The notes below the pieces were generated by a model. The model made no database searches, was not told the DNA's origin, and saw nothing but the letters and a program-made list of their open reading frames with translations. 64,000 nt of DNA from Aporrectodea caliginosa. Its lineage: Eukaryota; Annelida; Clitellata; Crassiclitellata; Lumbricidae. Every line of letters starts with the position of its first letter. Position 1 is the stretch's first letter. Below, in pieces: positions 22,215 through 35,509 of this stretch. A program made the translations under genes and the position numbers. The DNA lies in the NCBI GenBank assembly GCA_020284085.1, contig JACEVL010000019.1, positions 1,820,498 to 1,884,497 on the forward strand, read 5' to 3'.

Positions 22215-24400
22215 CTTTTTATTCTAAAGTGCCGTCTCATAAACATTTTGTTTTTATGAATTGAGAAACCTTTACACTAAGGATCACTATAACCAGCAAT
22301 AAATCTTTTCTTTAAAGCAGCCAACTTGAACTTAATGTGGAAATTATGCTAATGTTGCATGTGACATAAATCAGTCATAACAATGACATGGATGTCCTTC
22401 AATACGTGACAAGAAAAACAAACAGAAATCAGTGAGAGTGAGTTTGGTTACATCAAGTAAATTCTCACATAACTTTTTTCTGTTTCGGTATATACCCGCT
22501 CCCTGCTCTGAGTCAATCAACATTATATAAACATTTAAGTAACTTCATGTACTTTGGTCGTCTCTATTCGTGTACTTTATAGAAAGAGCCTGAGGATTAC
22601 CATCTGCCCCATAGCAATACTTTAGTAAGTTATCTGAGGAGGAAGTCAGCAGAAGAATGAAAGCAGTTCAACTTTCTGATAGCACCCAACTAAAACACTT
22701 ACGGCTTATTATAACAGTTGGCCTTGTTTCAAAACTTCAGTATCTGGTTCCTTGGGGCTCCTTTCGGTGCCTGGTCCAAAGGTCTGTGTGTGTACGCGTG
22801 TGTGTGTGTGTTTGCTGTCAGTTTTCTAATTAGAGCTAAACCTAAGGCTCATCAGTTTCAGTTTGCTTATTTTTTCTGTTTCAGTTTTCTTAGCAGTTTT
22901 CTCTGACTTATCAGATACAATCAAGCTTCTCTAACAGATTATGATGTTGACAACGATTCACTTGATAATGATTTTACTTACAACCGTCAATTGATACTTT
23001 ACGCACTGTAATAACGGCACTATACAGTCATTAGATTAGATTTCTAAAGCTGGCCTTTACGTCTGCAAATTGAAGTGTGTTTCTGTAAAACATGTATATT
23101 GCGTGGTAATAGTGTATTAAGTGAGTTAATCAATCTGTCACCTTCCTTGTTCAGCAATTGCTTGATCGTGGGCCCTTTCTGCTTTCGTCGGGAGCATTGC
23201 TGATGAGTTTTTTCTTTTCAAATTTTCACTTATGTTATGCTATCAAATTAAGTTGCATAACTTGCATTATGATGCATGTCACTTCTTACATACAATTATT
23301 ATATTAATACAATTCAGCGCATTCCATAGCATTTGTTTGATTCCTGCAGCCCTTTTATAACACTTGAAAAAACTGGGTCACTGCAAACAACTGATGTCCC
23401 AGTTCAACAATGTACACATCTACAACAGCAACATCACCAGGTTTACTGTCCCTTGCTGACTGGCATATTCAAGAATGTAATGGTAACAGTTTACAGCATC
23501 ACTGGGTGCTGCCAAAATTACACCCTAGATGCACGGCCATATTATCCATTAGGCACACCAGGCAAAAAACCTTTGAAGTCTGAAAATGAGATGTTTAAAA
23601 ATAAGTTTAATGACTGAATCTGACGCGAAAATGAAAAACGGAAATTTCAAATTCTAATTTAATAATTTGTGTAATTGTACTGAAACAGAGATGAAATATA
23701 GTAAAAGTAAAACCGGCCATACTGCATGAGACCTTAGTGGATATATCCAGGATATTAAATTTAAATAATAACATTACAAAAAGTAAATTGACTTTAACAT
23801 CAAAACTGGGTGTGTCTGTGAATCATAATTAAATTAAACATGACATTAATTAAATAATGCAAATGTGTAATTATGTGTTTAGTTTTAATGCAGAGTTCGC
23901 AGTTGGGGTCTATGAATGCAAGATTGCCTACGGCCTATGACGACCTTAAAACGGCCCTGCCTACATGTACATTCAACTTGAATAGATCTTTCACTTGAGT
24001 CTTTCCCAACAAATCTGGATAAAAGGCTAGAAATGTCATTCCAAATTGGTACCAATTACCACAGCAAATGTACTACAGAAAAGAGGTAAAACTTACAGTC
24101 TAAGTAATAAACAGGCTCTGATATCAGCAGAATAGAGGCAGCCACAAAAGTAACCAAAGGAGAATCACAAAAATGCACAGAATGATCTACTCACAACACG
24201 ACTATACTTTAAACTCAACTTCACTCTTTCAGCAATAAAACAACAATATAAGAACAACAGGCAAAACGGTATCAGTCTCAAAGCAAAAATAAAGACTTAT
24301 TGGTCAAAGGCAGACATATAAGTAAGATTTCCAAAAACCAGTCCATTTATGTAGCACTGCACTATTTACACACAGCTATAGTATTGGATTAAACACCAAC
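22215..24400. other. PKC intron 1, no recognised gene
   Basis: Includes a short (GT)n run at 22790-22812. The remainder is AT-rich without recognisable coding or element boundaries. Confidence 0.4.
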
Positions 24401-24407
24401 TCAGATA

Positions 24408-24570
24408 TAATGAGTACATTGACCGTACACTTTAGGTGGGACGATGAGATGACAAGGGAGAGGACTGACCATCCGCCCTCATATGCCAAGGCTAAGAAAA
24501 CAAAGTCGCTAATACTTCATGCCCATGGCTGCCCCAGGGCTAGCATAAGGGACTGCTCTTCTTCTTTGTA
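24408..24570 (+). mobile_element. SINE body fragment
   Basis: Plus-strand match, diverged, to the body of the 19935-20222 SINE (on the opposite strand there): GAGTACATTGACCGTACACT, GGGAGAGGACTGACCATCCG, CCATGGCTGCC and AGGGACTGCTCTTCTTC. The tRNA head is missing. Confidence 0.75.
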
Positions 24571-24574
24571 TGTA

Positions 24575-27500
24575 TTCAAGTTTATCAAACCAGCAAAAGC
24601 TGTTTACTAAACAGCTTAACTGTGTCTATAATTGAGTGTAAAATTACCTCTTATCTTCAGACAATCAGTGTATCATTGATTGCACAAATGCTGCCTTAAA
24701 ACCCTCTTGCTTCTAAATTTGTCACATTTGTTTGATCAAATACCGTGTCCATGAGTGCAGGTGAATCTGTTGGCAAAAGCACGAATGTTCCATCAAATTC
24801 TTTCCTGCTCTGTAACTTCTTTTTGATTTCTCTAGTGAACCAGTTAAACTTTCCAGCCTGTAGCTTTAGTTTCCTGCTATGCTTTCTCTTTCCTTAATGA
24901 CTACCTACCTAGAACTCTGAGTGATATCCAATTGTCTTTAGGCTTCTTGCAATCTTGTCCAAATATGTTCCTGGCTGCAGTTTTGATTCCTGCATGTTTG
25001 TCCACATGTCTTCTATGCTATATTGATTATTTTTTATTAAAAATGCTAAAAATTAAAAGTCATTTCTGGTAATTTAAGGCATTTGCTGCAGTAATTAAAG
25101 GTCTGTTTGAATGAGATTGGGGAAGCTTGTTTTTTAGATCTGGTATGATTTAGCATCAGCTACAGCCTTTGATTGAGAACAGATTTCTAAAATGATCTAA
25201 CATGAATATCAGACTCAAGACCATTTGCAGTTTAAGCCTGTTCCTTATCTTACTTGCTAATTAATTTAATTGTGGATGGCACAGGATGACACACACTGTG
25301 CAGCAAACATGCAGATGATGCTATGTATTACAGCTAAGTCATGGGCTCCGATACAGAGGTCCTTGGCTAAGTCCTCAAAGTAATGGCAGATGGTGCCACG
25401 AGCACACTATCAGTGCATTTTACTTTTTGAATAAGCTGCTAGGTGGCACCAAGAACAGGACTCTTAAAATCACTGTCGAGCTATACATGCTAAAACTGGT
25501 AGATAGGGATATTTTCTAAAACAACAATGGTACAATAGACCATGAGCTGACTTTATTTTCATTCCTACCCACCTACAATGTGTGTCCATGAACAAGGAGG
25601 CCAATTTGAACACCAGCTATAGGTGAACTTCACTTCCTTTTATGGCTCTTGTATGTTAGAAATTACCCCTTTTCAGTACTACATCTCAAACGTTTATAAA
25701 CTTGACAAAATCACCAACATTTTCAAACGGCGCTATGATTTGGTGGTATTATGGCTACTGTTGTTGTTTTTAAAATTTCAGGCAATTGCTAAAAGTTTTG
25801 ACCGAGCTATGACACTTTTTCTTAGGGTCTACTTTTCATCGGGACACAGTGTAGATTTATGCACATGCATGAAATAGCAAAAATAGGAACCAATTTAAAG
25901 CTAAATGTGTCTTTTCTAGCTTCAGCATTGGCAAAGTTACAAAAAGTATACAACTATCGGACTATGTTTCTCGGCAAAAAGTAAAATAATTCAGATTTTT
26001 AAAATCAAGCTGCATAATTGAACAACACTTCACAGACTGAGCTTTAACTTAATTAAGACAGACTCTGCAGCATGCTAAAAAATCAAAATTCCGAATAGGC
26101 GTTTTCAATAAAATGGTAATGAGTTAAGCTGTGTTTCAGGTACATTTGCAGTTCATATACATTTGCTGTTCATACACAATGACCTTATTTATCAAAAATG
26201 ATAAATTTTAAAAAGTCATCAAGGATTTCCTGGCACTGTTCTTAACATTATGGAAGGAAATCTAAAACAACAGGGTGCAAATGATATTCCAAGAGCAGGC
26301 ATGTTTAGAAGCAAAGAGCATAGCAATCATATTGTAAACGCCCCCACAAAACATTTATCCTCAGACATATCTAAGACCCTCTGAGACAACAAAGATCAGG
26401 CATTGTCTTCAAAGCAACTCATAAAGCCATCAAATTCCAGCAGTATGGTTTCTAACACTCTGAACTACTGAAGAAAGGCTGGAACACCATAAACATCTTC
26501 TGTACCACCAGAGAAATTTGCACCAGATACACAAGCCTAGCCATTACAATTAAAACCAACATATATAGAAAATCTCTTAATTAGTTTGCAGTATTATGAC
26601 CATTATGGCATACTGTAATATACATTCTGTTTTTATCACTCAGGATCAGAAAGAACGGAATCAATTAGAACTAACCTGAAATGAAAAATGCAATATTTGA
26701 AAACATGTGAATGCAGATGTGTTTAAATGTGGCCGCATTATTTATCACATTCAATTACAGCATTTAATGATTTTACCCACTAAAATTCAACTTACATGTC
26801 ATTTAACTGGCCTACAGATGTTCATTGCATTTTCAACTGATGACATGACCACTCAACAGCCATAATTTCAATGCACTTCATACTGACATTTTGAAAACTA
26901 TTAGGTTTCATCACTTAACTGCCTAAAACATTGTTTGACTCAAACAGCTGTTGCAGCCAGTCATTGACAAAACCATCTTCAAGCAATGCCAAAGCCAATC
27001 ATCATGACTTCCCTTCAATTATAGACTCTTCAAGATGCATGCCAACTTTGTAAAAATTACTAAAATCTTCTTCAAGAAGCAAGCCTAAGTTCTAAAATTA
27101 ACAATCTCTAAGACTGTGATCTTGATTGTTATCTTTCTGAGACCTTGGTTTAAGTTTACAGAAAACATGGCCACTATGCTGAGTTTTTCATATCCTTAAC
27201 CCACCATCTGCCAAAGCAGAACTTAATCAGGTGACAAAAGCTTGCAAGCAATGTTCCTGTGGGTTCATGCTTAGAGTTCCTTTTCAACCAAGCAACACGA
27301 ACCTGGTGGCCCGGATACCCACCTAAAGGAGGGCATCTGGGGTTGGAATCCAGTACTCAAAGTCCAACCATTTCTTGAAATTACATTAAAATGTGCTTAG
27401 CCAGCAGATGATGGTATGGTATATGAGTGCACCGCTATTCTGGCCTATACAGCAGTTAAGTTCGAGCTGGAGTCTCAACAAACTCACAAGTACCTGGCTA

Positions 27501-27715
27501 CGTCTGCAGCTGCAGTAAACGGAGGTTACACAATCACAGTTATTTTTCTTGGTGATATTATATAGAAAGTAGGTCACTTTCTCAATCACGTCTGAAGGCA
27601 TTTGCTGCTATGATAAGTTCTGATGCAGGACATCAAACCAGCTGAAACTAGTCACCGCTGTAGCATATTCAAACAGGAAAGTGCAGTTGATATTGGGGTA
27701 ATAGTTTCAGTTTTT
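24575..27715. other. PKC intron 1, no recognised gene
   Basis: More than 3 kb of AT-rich intron. Open frames up to 84 codons (for example 25623-25877) show nothing recognisable. No inverted-end elements were seen here. Confidence 0.4.
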
Positions 27716-27719
27716 CACC

Positions 27720-29155
27720 ATTGACAACAAACTCAACTGACCACAACAAGGTCATGAAGAAGCACAATTGGTCAACTATTCACCAAGAGACAGATACTCG
27801 AAAAAGCACTGAACACAAACAGAAAGTCTTTATCAACTGCATAGACTTCAAACAAGCATTTGACCGCATATGGCGTGATGGAATGTGGAGAGCAATGCAA
27901 AACGCAGGAATACCAGAGCAATTGATCAGACTTGTACAAGAGATATATAAAAAAAAACCTCAAGTGTCATACAGTTAGATAAAATGATCACAGAATACTT
28001 TCACATGAAAAACGGGTATGACTTATCCTCATACCTATTTAACCTAGTAATAAACACAGTATAATAACGCCATCATCATCGATATGACGGCGGCGTTATA
28101 TAAACGATATTAACAGTAATATATCTCAGCCTTAACAACACCAATACAGGAATCAAACTGAATAGAAGGCTAGTGAATAAACTTCGACTTGCCGATGACA
28201 TTGCCTCCCCATGAGAAACAGACCAGAACTATAGGATATTCCTGCACAGATAAACGAAACCAGTCAAAGATTTGGCCTAATTATGTCAACACAAAAAAAC
28301 CCACAACAATGATGACTGAAAAGACCAAACATACACCAATAAGTATCAACATCCAAGGAGAAGCTATTGAACAAGTAGAACAATTTGTCTATCTAGGAAA
28401 GTCCTAATAAAAGCAGATAGCAGCAATGAAACAGACATAAGAAGGAGAATTGGACGCACTTCACAAGCATTTGGAATATGAATGAATGACAACAACAATT
28501 TCTACAGCGCCGTAACACGGCACATGCCATTACAAGGCCGCTTTAACAAGTTCAACACTGAATCAGAGATAGCCTACGCTTTTTCAAAGTAATATGTCTT
28601 GAGCCTGGACTTGAATGACTCCATAATAGGTGCAGCTCGTATTGAAGGTGGAATGGAATAATGAATAGGATATGGAGAAGCAGAAAATTAACACAAACAA
28701 AACAAGACAAAACTATACGAGACGATGATACAACTGATTCTCCAATACGGATCGAAATGTTGGACAATGCGAAAGCAAGATGAGAAAAGAATTCGTACAG
28801 CTGGGCTGGCTGCAGAAGATCTCAGGGATTTCAAGAATACAGAAAATAAGAAATGATGACATAAGACAATGATTAAGCATCCAAACAACTCTGTTAGACA
28901 AAGTCGTTCAATGAAGATTCCGATGGTTTGGACCTGAAGAGAGAATGCCAGTTGACAGAAACCCATGCACTATATGCAAGATTCTAAGGAAAAAGAAACA
29001 AAAGCAAACCAAGACTAATAGATAATCTAAATGAGGACATAACATCACTTGGAGAAATGGGGAGAAATGGACTTGACAAATGACCGAGACAACTGGAGAT
29101 CATTTATTCATACCCTTCGCTGCCAAATGGCTGATGATGACGATGATGGTATGCA
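27720..29155 (+). mobile_element. RTE-like LINE (endonuclease-RT type), RT through 3' end, interrupted
   Basis: Reading plus with frameshifts: CIDFKQAFDRIWRDGMWRAM then QNAGIPEQLIRLVQEIY (RT palm); RLVNKLRLADDIASP (catalytic xADD); INIQGEAIEQVEQFVYLGKS; RRRIGRTSQAFG; QYGSKCWTMRKQDEKRI; ISGISRIQKIRNDDIRQ; RWFGPEERMPVD. This is the usual order for the endonuclease-reverse transcriptase LINE group common in invertebrates. Stops and frameshifts make it inactive. A CR1-like LINE end is inserted at about 28480-28660. Further copies of the 3' part lie at 14105 and 53240. Confidence 0.88.
28480..28662 (-). mobile_element. CR1/L2-like LINE 3' end nested in the RTE-like LINE
   Basis: Minus strand reads WNSIPPSIRAAPIMESFKSR then LKTYYFEKA, followed by the 3' UTR GGCATGTGCCGTGTTACGGC and GCTGTAGAAATTGTTG. 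It matches the 3' end of the element at 62300-62660. Flanks GAATATGAAT and GAATAATGAAT look like a target duplication, and the host LINE frame resumes after it (RMNRIWRSRK). Confidence 0.85.
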
Positions 29156-29548
29156 GTATCTTGCTATATTTAGTATCTCTGTTAACTTTGGGTGGGATTA
29201 CTGATAGCACAAAGCACCACGAAAATGTCTTACCCTCAAACAAGGATTAAACATGTGTTAGAAATTTTTCATAAGTAGCCTACAACATTTATATTTCAAT
29301 CATATTTCAATTTTACCACATATAAATGGATCTATGAATCAAACAAGCGATTTGCTCTTGACAACAGATCTAATAATTTTTATCAAATAGTCATCCCTAA
29401 GTAAACTACACAAAACATGCAACTTTCGACATCTGGTCTTCCTGCTTTCTTTTGTCACTTAGCCGTTTCGAACATCATTATTTTGCAGTTGTGGCTGAAA
29501 CTGAGAGGTTGCTGATCCCCACCTTCTATCATGGCAGGTAAAGAAATT

Positions 29549-29859
29549 CAATTGGCTTATGTCAATCAACTTTGGCAAATCAGTCATAGAGTGTTGGCAG
29601 CTTAGCTTGCATTATGGAAGTTTGATTATCTCTAGCAGAACATCTGGCCTGCACAGTTACCTAGAATAACAACCCGACATTTAGGGACATTTATGATATA
29701 TGATCTCATGCCTTTTGGGCTGCAGAGGCTAGACTGAAACTTTCACCATCACCATCATCATCACCAGTATTATCATCACCACTTCCTGAAAGAGGAAATG
29801 GTTTGAATGAAAGATCTCCATTTTTGGGCAGGTCACCTGTCAAGTCTGAGAACTGTTAA
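29549..29859. repeat. Direct duplication, copy A
   Basis: A 311-bp segment from CAATTGGCTTATGTCAATCA to GTCTGAGAACTGTTAA. It is repeated, expanded, at 30029-30384. It includes an (ATC)n tract, and the coding capacity is unremarkable. Confidence 0.92.
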
Positions 29860-30028
29860 GTCTCGTTATTTTGTCTGTACAACAACTCCCTTAGCGTTTC
29901 ATTTTCTCCCAGAAAAACGAGCCAAAAACGTTGCATTGTTTTACGTATGCATGTATATGCATGAATATACAGGTGTGCTGTATATAATTATGTGTATATG
30001 TAAACATGCATAGCTATATATATATATA

Positions 30029-30384
30029 CAATTGGCTTATGTAGGTATATAACTTTGGCAAATCAGTCATATGAGTGTATGGCAGCTTATGTATTGCATG
30101 TATGTATGTAAGTTTGATTATCTCTAGCAGAACATCTGGCCTGCACAGTTACCTAGAATAACAGGTATAATTATATATAATTACATTTACGGACATATTA
30201 TGTATATATGATCTCATGCCTTTTGGGCTGCAGAGTATAATTATATATAATTATGAAACTATTCACCATCACCATCATCATCATGTATGTAGTATTATCA
30301 TCACCACTTCCTGTAAAGAGGAAATGTTTGAATGAAAGATCTCCATTTTTGGGTAGGTCACCTGTCAAGTCTGAGAACTGTTAA
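30029..30384. repeat. Direct duplication, copy B, with TATGTA/TATAATTA insertions
   Basis: The same segment as 29549-29859, but 45 bp longer. Long runs are identical (GCAGAACATCTGGCCTGCAC, ATGATCTCATGCCTTTTGGG) and differences are concentrated in short patches converted to TATGTA or TATAATTATATATAATTA. Confidence 0.92.
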
Positions 30385-30639
30385 CCCGACTCGTTAACCG
30401 ATTTTGCATAGAATTCCCGGTCCGAGTAACACTCGGGGTTAACGGCAAGGAGGTTAAGTGCATGTTTATTTAGATCAATTGCTGCTGCTGGCTTTCAGTT
30501 CCCCACTGTCTCCTTAAATACACTGATCTCCCAGATTCTGACTCCAGATTTGAGCAGCCTAACTTAAGTCACCAACAGGAAGTAACTTGTGCAGAAGTTG
30601 TCAGATTACATAACTTTATTCATGGGTTTAAACTACAGC

Positions 30640-30960
30640 TCTCCCATTGGATCACCAGATACTATGACCCTTACTGTGCCTTACACCACCACAGTGTTGG
30701 GATCTGGGGCAGGCATTCTCGGGTGTCTGTTGGTGGCTCAGAAGCTATGGAGTTACTGCCCAAATTTATGCTTTCTGTCAGTTCTCAAATTAATGTCCTT
30801 CAGAGCTAAAACTTAAACTTCATCTTTTTGGCTTTCATCTCAAACTTATCAGATTTCAACCTGGCTTGTCTGATGGATTATTACTTTGACCATGAATTCC
30901 TCTGCAGCCACCATTATGGTACCAGTGCTACAGCAATCATACGATTAGATTCGATTAGAA
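30640..30960 (+). mobile_element. Degraded LINE-like C-terminal fragment
   Basis: Shares the C-terminal-style text (WSYxPNLCFLSVLKLMSFRA) and following CTTATCAGATTTCAACCTGG with 15700-15930 and, weakly, 22720-22910. The tail is ACGATTAGATTCGATTAGAA. Family uncertain. Confidence 0.45.
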
Positions 30961-30999
30961 ATTAAACAATACATTATAGGGGTCCCATTGCTCTGACAG

Positions 31000-32220
31000 A
31001 ACATAATGTTTCACTCACTGTTTTACTTGATAGAATACAGCATGTATGAAACCCTTTAGAAATAAGTGGTGGATTTATGTTATAGTTCCACTCACCTATA
31101 CGTTTTTTGCCAAGTCTCAGACCCGCTAAGACAGTTATAGGCTATCCTTGCCTCTTCTAAATATCTCAGTTCATTCCAGACTGGGTTAAGAGTTCCACCA
31201 GTTTATTACAGACTGGGTGAAGAGATGCACTGTGGTGAGTGTAGGACGACAGACATAACCAACAGCAACAACCACCTTATCCCTCAGATTCCAAAACACA
31301 GACAGCAACACAGACATACAGAAGGATAGACAGTTACAGACACACAGTCAAAGAGACAGACAGGATAAACAGATACAGAAGCATTGACATAACACCCTGA
31401 ATATAGTGAGGCAGAGGCAGACAGACAGGCAGAAAGACAGACAGACAGAGAGTCAGAGAAGCGGAAGGCCAAGGCAAGCATACAACAGGGCAAGGCATGC
31501 ATGAGTTGAGTCAAATTACTCTTCAGAAATTGAGCTTGACAAGAAATATGATGAACTTAAACAGAATACGATTGAAGAAAAAGGATTCAACAGAAACCAG
31601 TCCTTTTAACTGAATCTGCTTTGATGCCGGATTTCATAAATCAGTACATTCAAATACTCAAACACTAATGGTTCGAGGGTAAATGGCACATTCTTCGAGG
31701 TCTATATATAACTAAATCATAAAAGACCCACATTATTAACTGACTGTTAGCCACATTGACTGTCCTTACACAAACATACAAATTATGTTCACAGATGAAT
31801 GTCCTGCCCACACAAGTATCTGTTGCTGGCAAACACTTTGAAGCAGACTTTCAGGTCTGCTGCTGTGTACTGACAAACTACCGGTATTGAATATTCACAT
31901 TAATATTTATTCCTCACAGACCATTAAAAAAATATACAGACAACCAGGTTTAATACGGACAGTCCTTAAAATAAATTGAATCAGCTTAAGTTCACCGTCA
32001 AATGCGCCTCTTTTGCGAGGAAAAGCATGGTCTTTTGGACTTATGAAAATTAATTTCCCGGGCTTTTATGTGACTGTCATTGGTACAGTCCTTTCAAGCT
32101 AAATCCAATGGCAAATCCCTGCCAGAGCAGAAGATCTTTACAATTTCTGTTATGCCTTTACTGCCCTTCAGAGCTCTGCAATAAAACGATTACACTGACC
32201 AAACACTTTTGATGAAAAGA
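31000..32220. other. PKC intron 1, no recognised gene
   Basis: Contains an impure (ACAG)n region at about 31290-31455. Otherwise featureless. Confidence 0.4.
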
Positions 32221-32224
32221 TCAG

Positions 32225-32345
32225 ACGGTGAGGGAGAGGTCTGTTCATCTGGCATCACATGCTGCAGCTAAGACAATGAATGAAGTCGCTGAAACTTCAT
32301 ACATTAAAGTTTGCCTCTTCACGCTCATTTAAGGGACTGCTTTTC
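32225..32345 (+). mobile_element. SINE body fragment
   Basis: Diverged copy of the SINE body: GGTGAGGGAGAGGTCTGTTC, GAAGTCGCTGAAACTTCATAC, AAGGGACTGCTTTTCTTCC. No tRNA head. Confidence 0.65.
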
Positions 32346-32700
32346 TTCCATAGGCCTACCAAAATTAAAGTTTTCTCCTTCCCATTATGTCCCAACCCTA
32401 TTGTCACTGGTTAGTCTGACATATAAAATCCTTAACATGAGCACTCTTACCAACCTTCAATCACTAGTCTCTCCTTATAACCCTCCTCGCAGTGCACGAT
32501 CTTCAGATACAGGCATTTTGGTGGCACCACAGAACTGTCAAGAAATGCCTCAAAACTCACTACATCTCACTGCCTTCCAAACATCTACATACCTACCTGC
32601 ATTAACACTTAGCAGTTGACTAACTGCATTTCAGATTCACAATTCTGTGTTACTTCGTATATGTTCAGATGTTCGTACTAATAAAAGTAATAATCTTCGC
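32346..32700 (+). mobile_element. LINE fragment, degraded
   Basis: SLTYKILNMSTLTNLQSLVS and PYNPPRSARSSDTG match the LINE C-terminal pattern (YKILxxxxPxYLxxLL…YxPxRxLRSS). It ends near ACTAATAAAAGTAATAATC. Confidence 0.6.
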
Positions 32701-33144
32701 AAAGTGCATCATCACAGGTTCAAGCCTCTCGAAAACATTAACAGTTTAGGAACCTAAAGCCAATCGTTTATACACAGCTGCACCATTAGACAGCAGCACT
32801 ACCATGTATACAAATGCAAAACTAGATAAATTATGACTTACGATTATTACGATAATTGCTGATAATGTTGTCGATGGAACCATGCACATGTCAACAGCTA
32901 CGTCCACTATTGATTCACCTTACCTGTCATATTGACATCTATTATTTTGAGCAAATGGAGAATTTGCTGAACAATTACACCAAGTCCATAATACTGTTAC
33001 CGAGTCTGTGTGTCAAAATTATTTTTGTTTCAGGTTTACTGCGTTTCCGGTGGTTTTGTGGCATGTAATCATGACTTCATGATACTGGAGTGATCCACCT
33101 ACAGAGGTTTCCAGCTGGAAAGTCTAGCTTCAGAATTGCTATGA

Positions 33145-33305
33145 TAAATAGAAGAGCCTCTAGTGGCAAGTTGATGCATATATGCAGATTTCCAACTAGA
33201 GTTGACAGAAGACAGCAGTTCAGCGTTCCAAAAACATGTGGAATCAACGATGAGAACAATGATAGGTGATGTGATCTGCCACAGGGCTCACCATCCAGCA
33301 GTGCC
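33145..33305 (+). pseudogene. Inverted copy A of an unidentified coding fragment
   Basis: Plus-strand translation RASSGKLMHICRFPTRVDRR then QQFSVPKTCGINDENNDR*C. The same segment occurs on the minus strand at 33960-34115 with a more intact frame. No family recognised. Confidence 0.55.
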
Positions 33306-33959
33306 ACGTAGTCCTTCATTTGCCGTTTACACCAGGAAAGCCTGGATCCGGTGCAAAAGGGAAAAGAGAGTAGGGAATAACCAGGTAGACATTTTCCACC
33401 AAGTACCGAATCCGGATGTACAATTTGCCGGATCTGGGTACGAGCCGAGTACTATTTCTTCCATATGCGAAGCTTCACATTTTCATGAATTTATCTAAAT
33501 AAAAATTTTTTTACTTGTAATAACCAACTAATACAGTTCTCATTTTAGGCATAAATAATCAATGAAATGGGCTCGACTTCCATTGTGGACTTTCAAATTG
33601 TGATTTTCAATAAAGTTACATCATTTCAAAAGAATGGAATAGAATTCAATGTATGTGCATTTGTCTTAATGCTAAACATTTATATAGTTAAGTTTATTGA
33701 ATAATTAAAAAAAATTATTTGCAACTATTTGTGTATACAGTATTTGCCGAGGTGAACAGTGCCAAAAAAACGGGATATTCGGCTGAGGCAAGCGTCTGAG
33801 GCAATTTCCAGTTATTCCCTAAAACAGGGTCTTTGGAGCAGCACAAACCATCATGTCTCAAGTATTTACCTGCCACAAGTGAAGTGATCACTTGTCCTGC
33901 ACAATGCACATATCCGATGATTCAAGGCATGATAGGTGATGTGATCTTTCCATCTATGA

Positions 33960-34115
33960 GTGAAAGCTGGACAGTGAGCCCCGTGGCAGATCACATAACC
34001 TATCATTGTTCTCATTGTTGATTCTACATGGTTTTGGAACTCTGAATACGCTGTCTTCTGTCAACTCTTGTTGGATATCTGCATACATGTGCATGAACTT
34101 GCCACTAAGAGCTCT
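33960..34115 (-). pseudogene. Inverted copy B of the same fragment
   Basis: Minus-strand frame reads RRALSGKFMHMYADIQQELT, EDSVFRVPKPCRINNENNDR, LCDLPRGSLSSFHS. It is open here but has no Met context or splice sites that I can defend. Together with copy A it forms ~155-bp inverted arms separated by about 650 bp. Confidence 0.55.
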
Positions 34116-34639
34116 TCTACATATATAGTTATCTGAGCAATGTTTGCTAACTGATGAATGTTCTGTTGTTAATGACATTTCACATCGTTTAGGCTAACAC
34201 AGACATGTGTCTAAAGTAGTGGCACAATACAAATTTATATTTACAATTATAATGTTTATGATGATAACAATGCTGACAACAATGACAACAACGACCATAA
34301 CAAAAACAATGATGACAACAATGATGATTATGATGCTGAATGCGCAGATGTGCATTTGATTTTGCCAAAACTTTGTTGATGATGAACAAACTGCTGGTGC
34401 TACTACTGACGCTGTTCACAGTGCTGGAGCCAATGAAAAAGTTCATGATATGGTCATAAAAATTCATCTAAGTTGCCGTTTCCAACCTGAAGTGGTTTTC
34501 AGGGCAATTTTACAAATATCATGCAACGTATCATCAATTCTCATTGCCTGAAAGCAATACATTCGGCCACCACACATTATTCAGTAATAAACATCGTGAT
34601 ACACGAATGATAAATGTCCATCTGCACACATGCATGCAC

Positions 34640-34682
34640 ACACACACACACAAGCACGCACGCACGCACGCACACACACACC
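34640..34682. repeat. (CA)n microsatellite, interrupted
   Basis: CACACACA/CACGCACGCACG run in PKC intron 1. Confidence 0.95.
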
Positions 34683-35509
34683 AAATAAAGCTACTTATCA
34701 GCACTTGGAGGCAAAACAGGAACACACCACAGCAAGACAAACACTTTATGGAATATCATCTGATCACCACCAGTCAAAAACCATTCCAGGCAGAAAGGAG
34801 TAGGCATCACAAGATTAGAATACATTTGTAAACACATGTGTGCCATTGTACGCCATCTCTAAGCCAAGTTTTCTCATTGTCAGAGTCATTCACGCCCAAG
34901 AACTATTCCACTGGACAAACAAATTTTTTCCAGAAGTTTTGCTTTCTGACTAAATATAACTGATTATGCAGACTTCAAGCTGAACAGAAATAAAATTTCA
35001 GTTTGACTTTATCATGTAAGAATTTGGAGAAAGACAAAATTAGCTTTTACTGAATTGAATTTAGTGTTTGATCGCACAATGATGTCAACATGTTGCATTA
35101 ATTCTCCTGAACTAAAAGTGTTTTGCTTCTGATTTTCATTTGTGCTCCATAGCATCTCATGCTTCTCGTTTCAGTGTCCAACAATTGTTGGCCAGTGTTG
35201 ATGGCTTCTAGTTACACTAACACCATTTTTCCATTATCATAATGTCCTGGTGAAACTTTATAAACTTCACAAAAGTTCTGACTGTACCAAGATTAGCAGA
35301 CAACAAATCACATGTGTGCCGTTTTATGCAGAAAATAAATCTTCAGCAATAAAACACGTAAAACATTTATATTGCGGATGATTTACGCATGCGTTTAATG
35401 CCGAGGATAGATAGCACACCAAAACTTTTATGACATGTTAGGTTAGCCCAACACATAAATGTGATTCTCTTGTAAACCAAAATGCGGTTAGCAATTGGTA
35501 TAATAAAGG

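Noticed and set aside
28060..28110. Short inverted text around CGATATGACGGCGGCG
   Set aside because: Too short and inside a decayed LINE.
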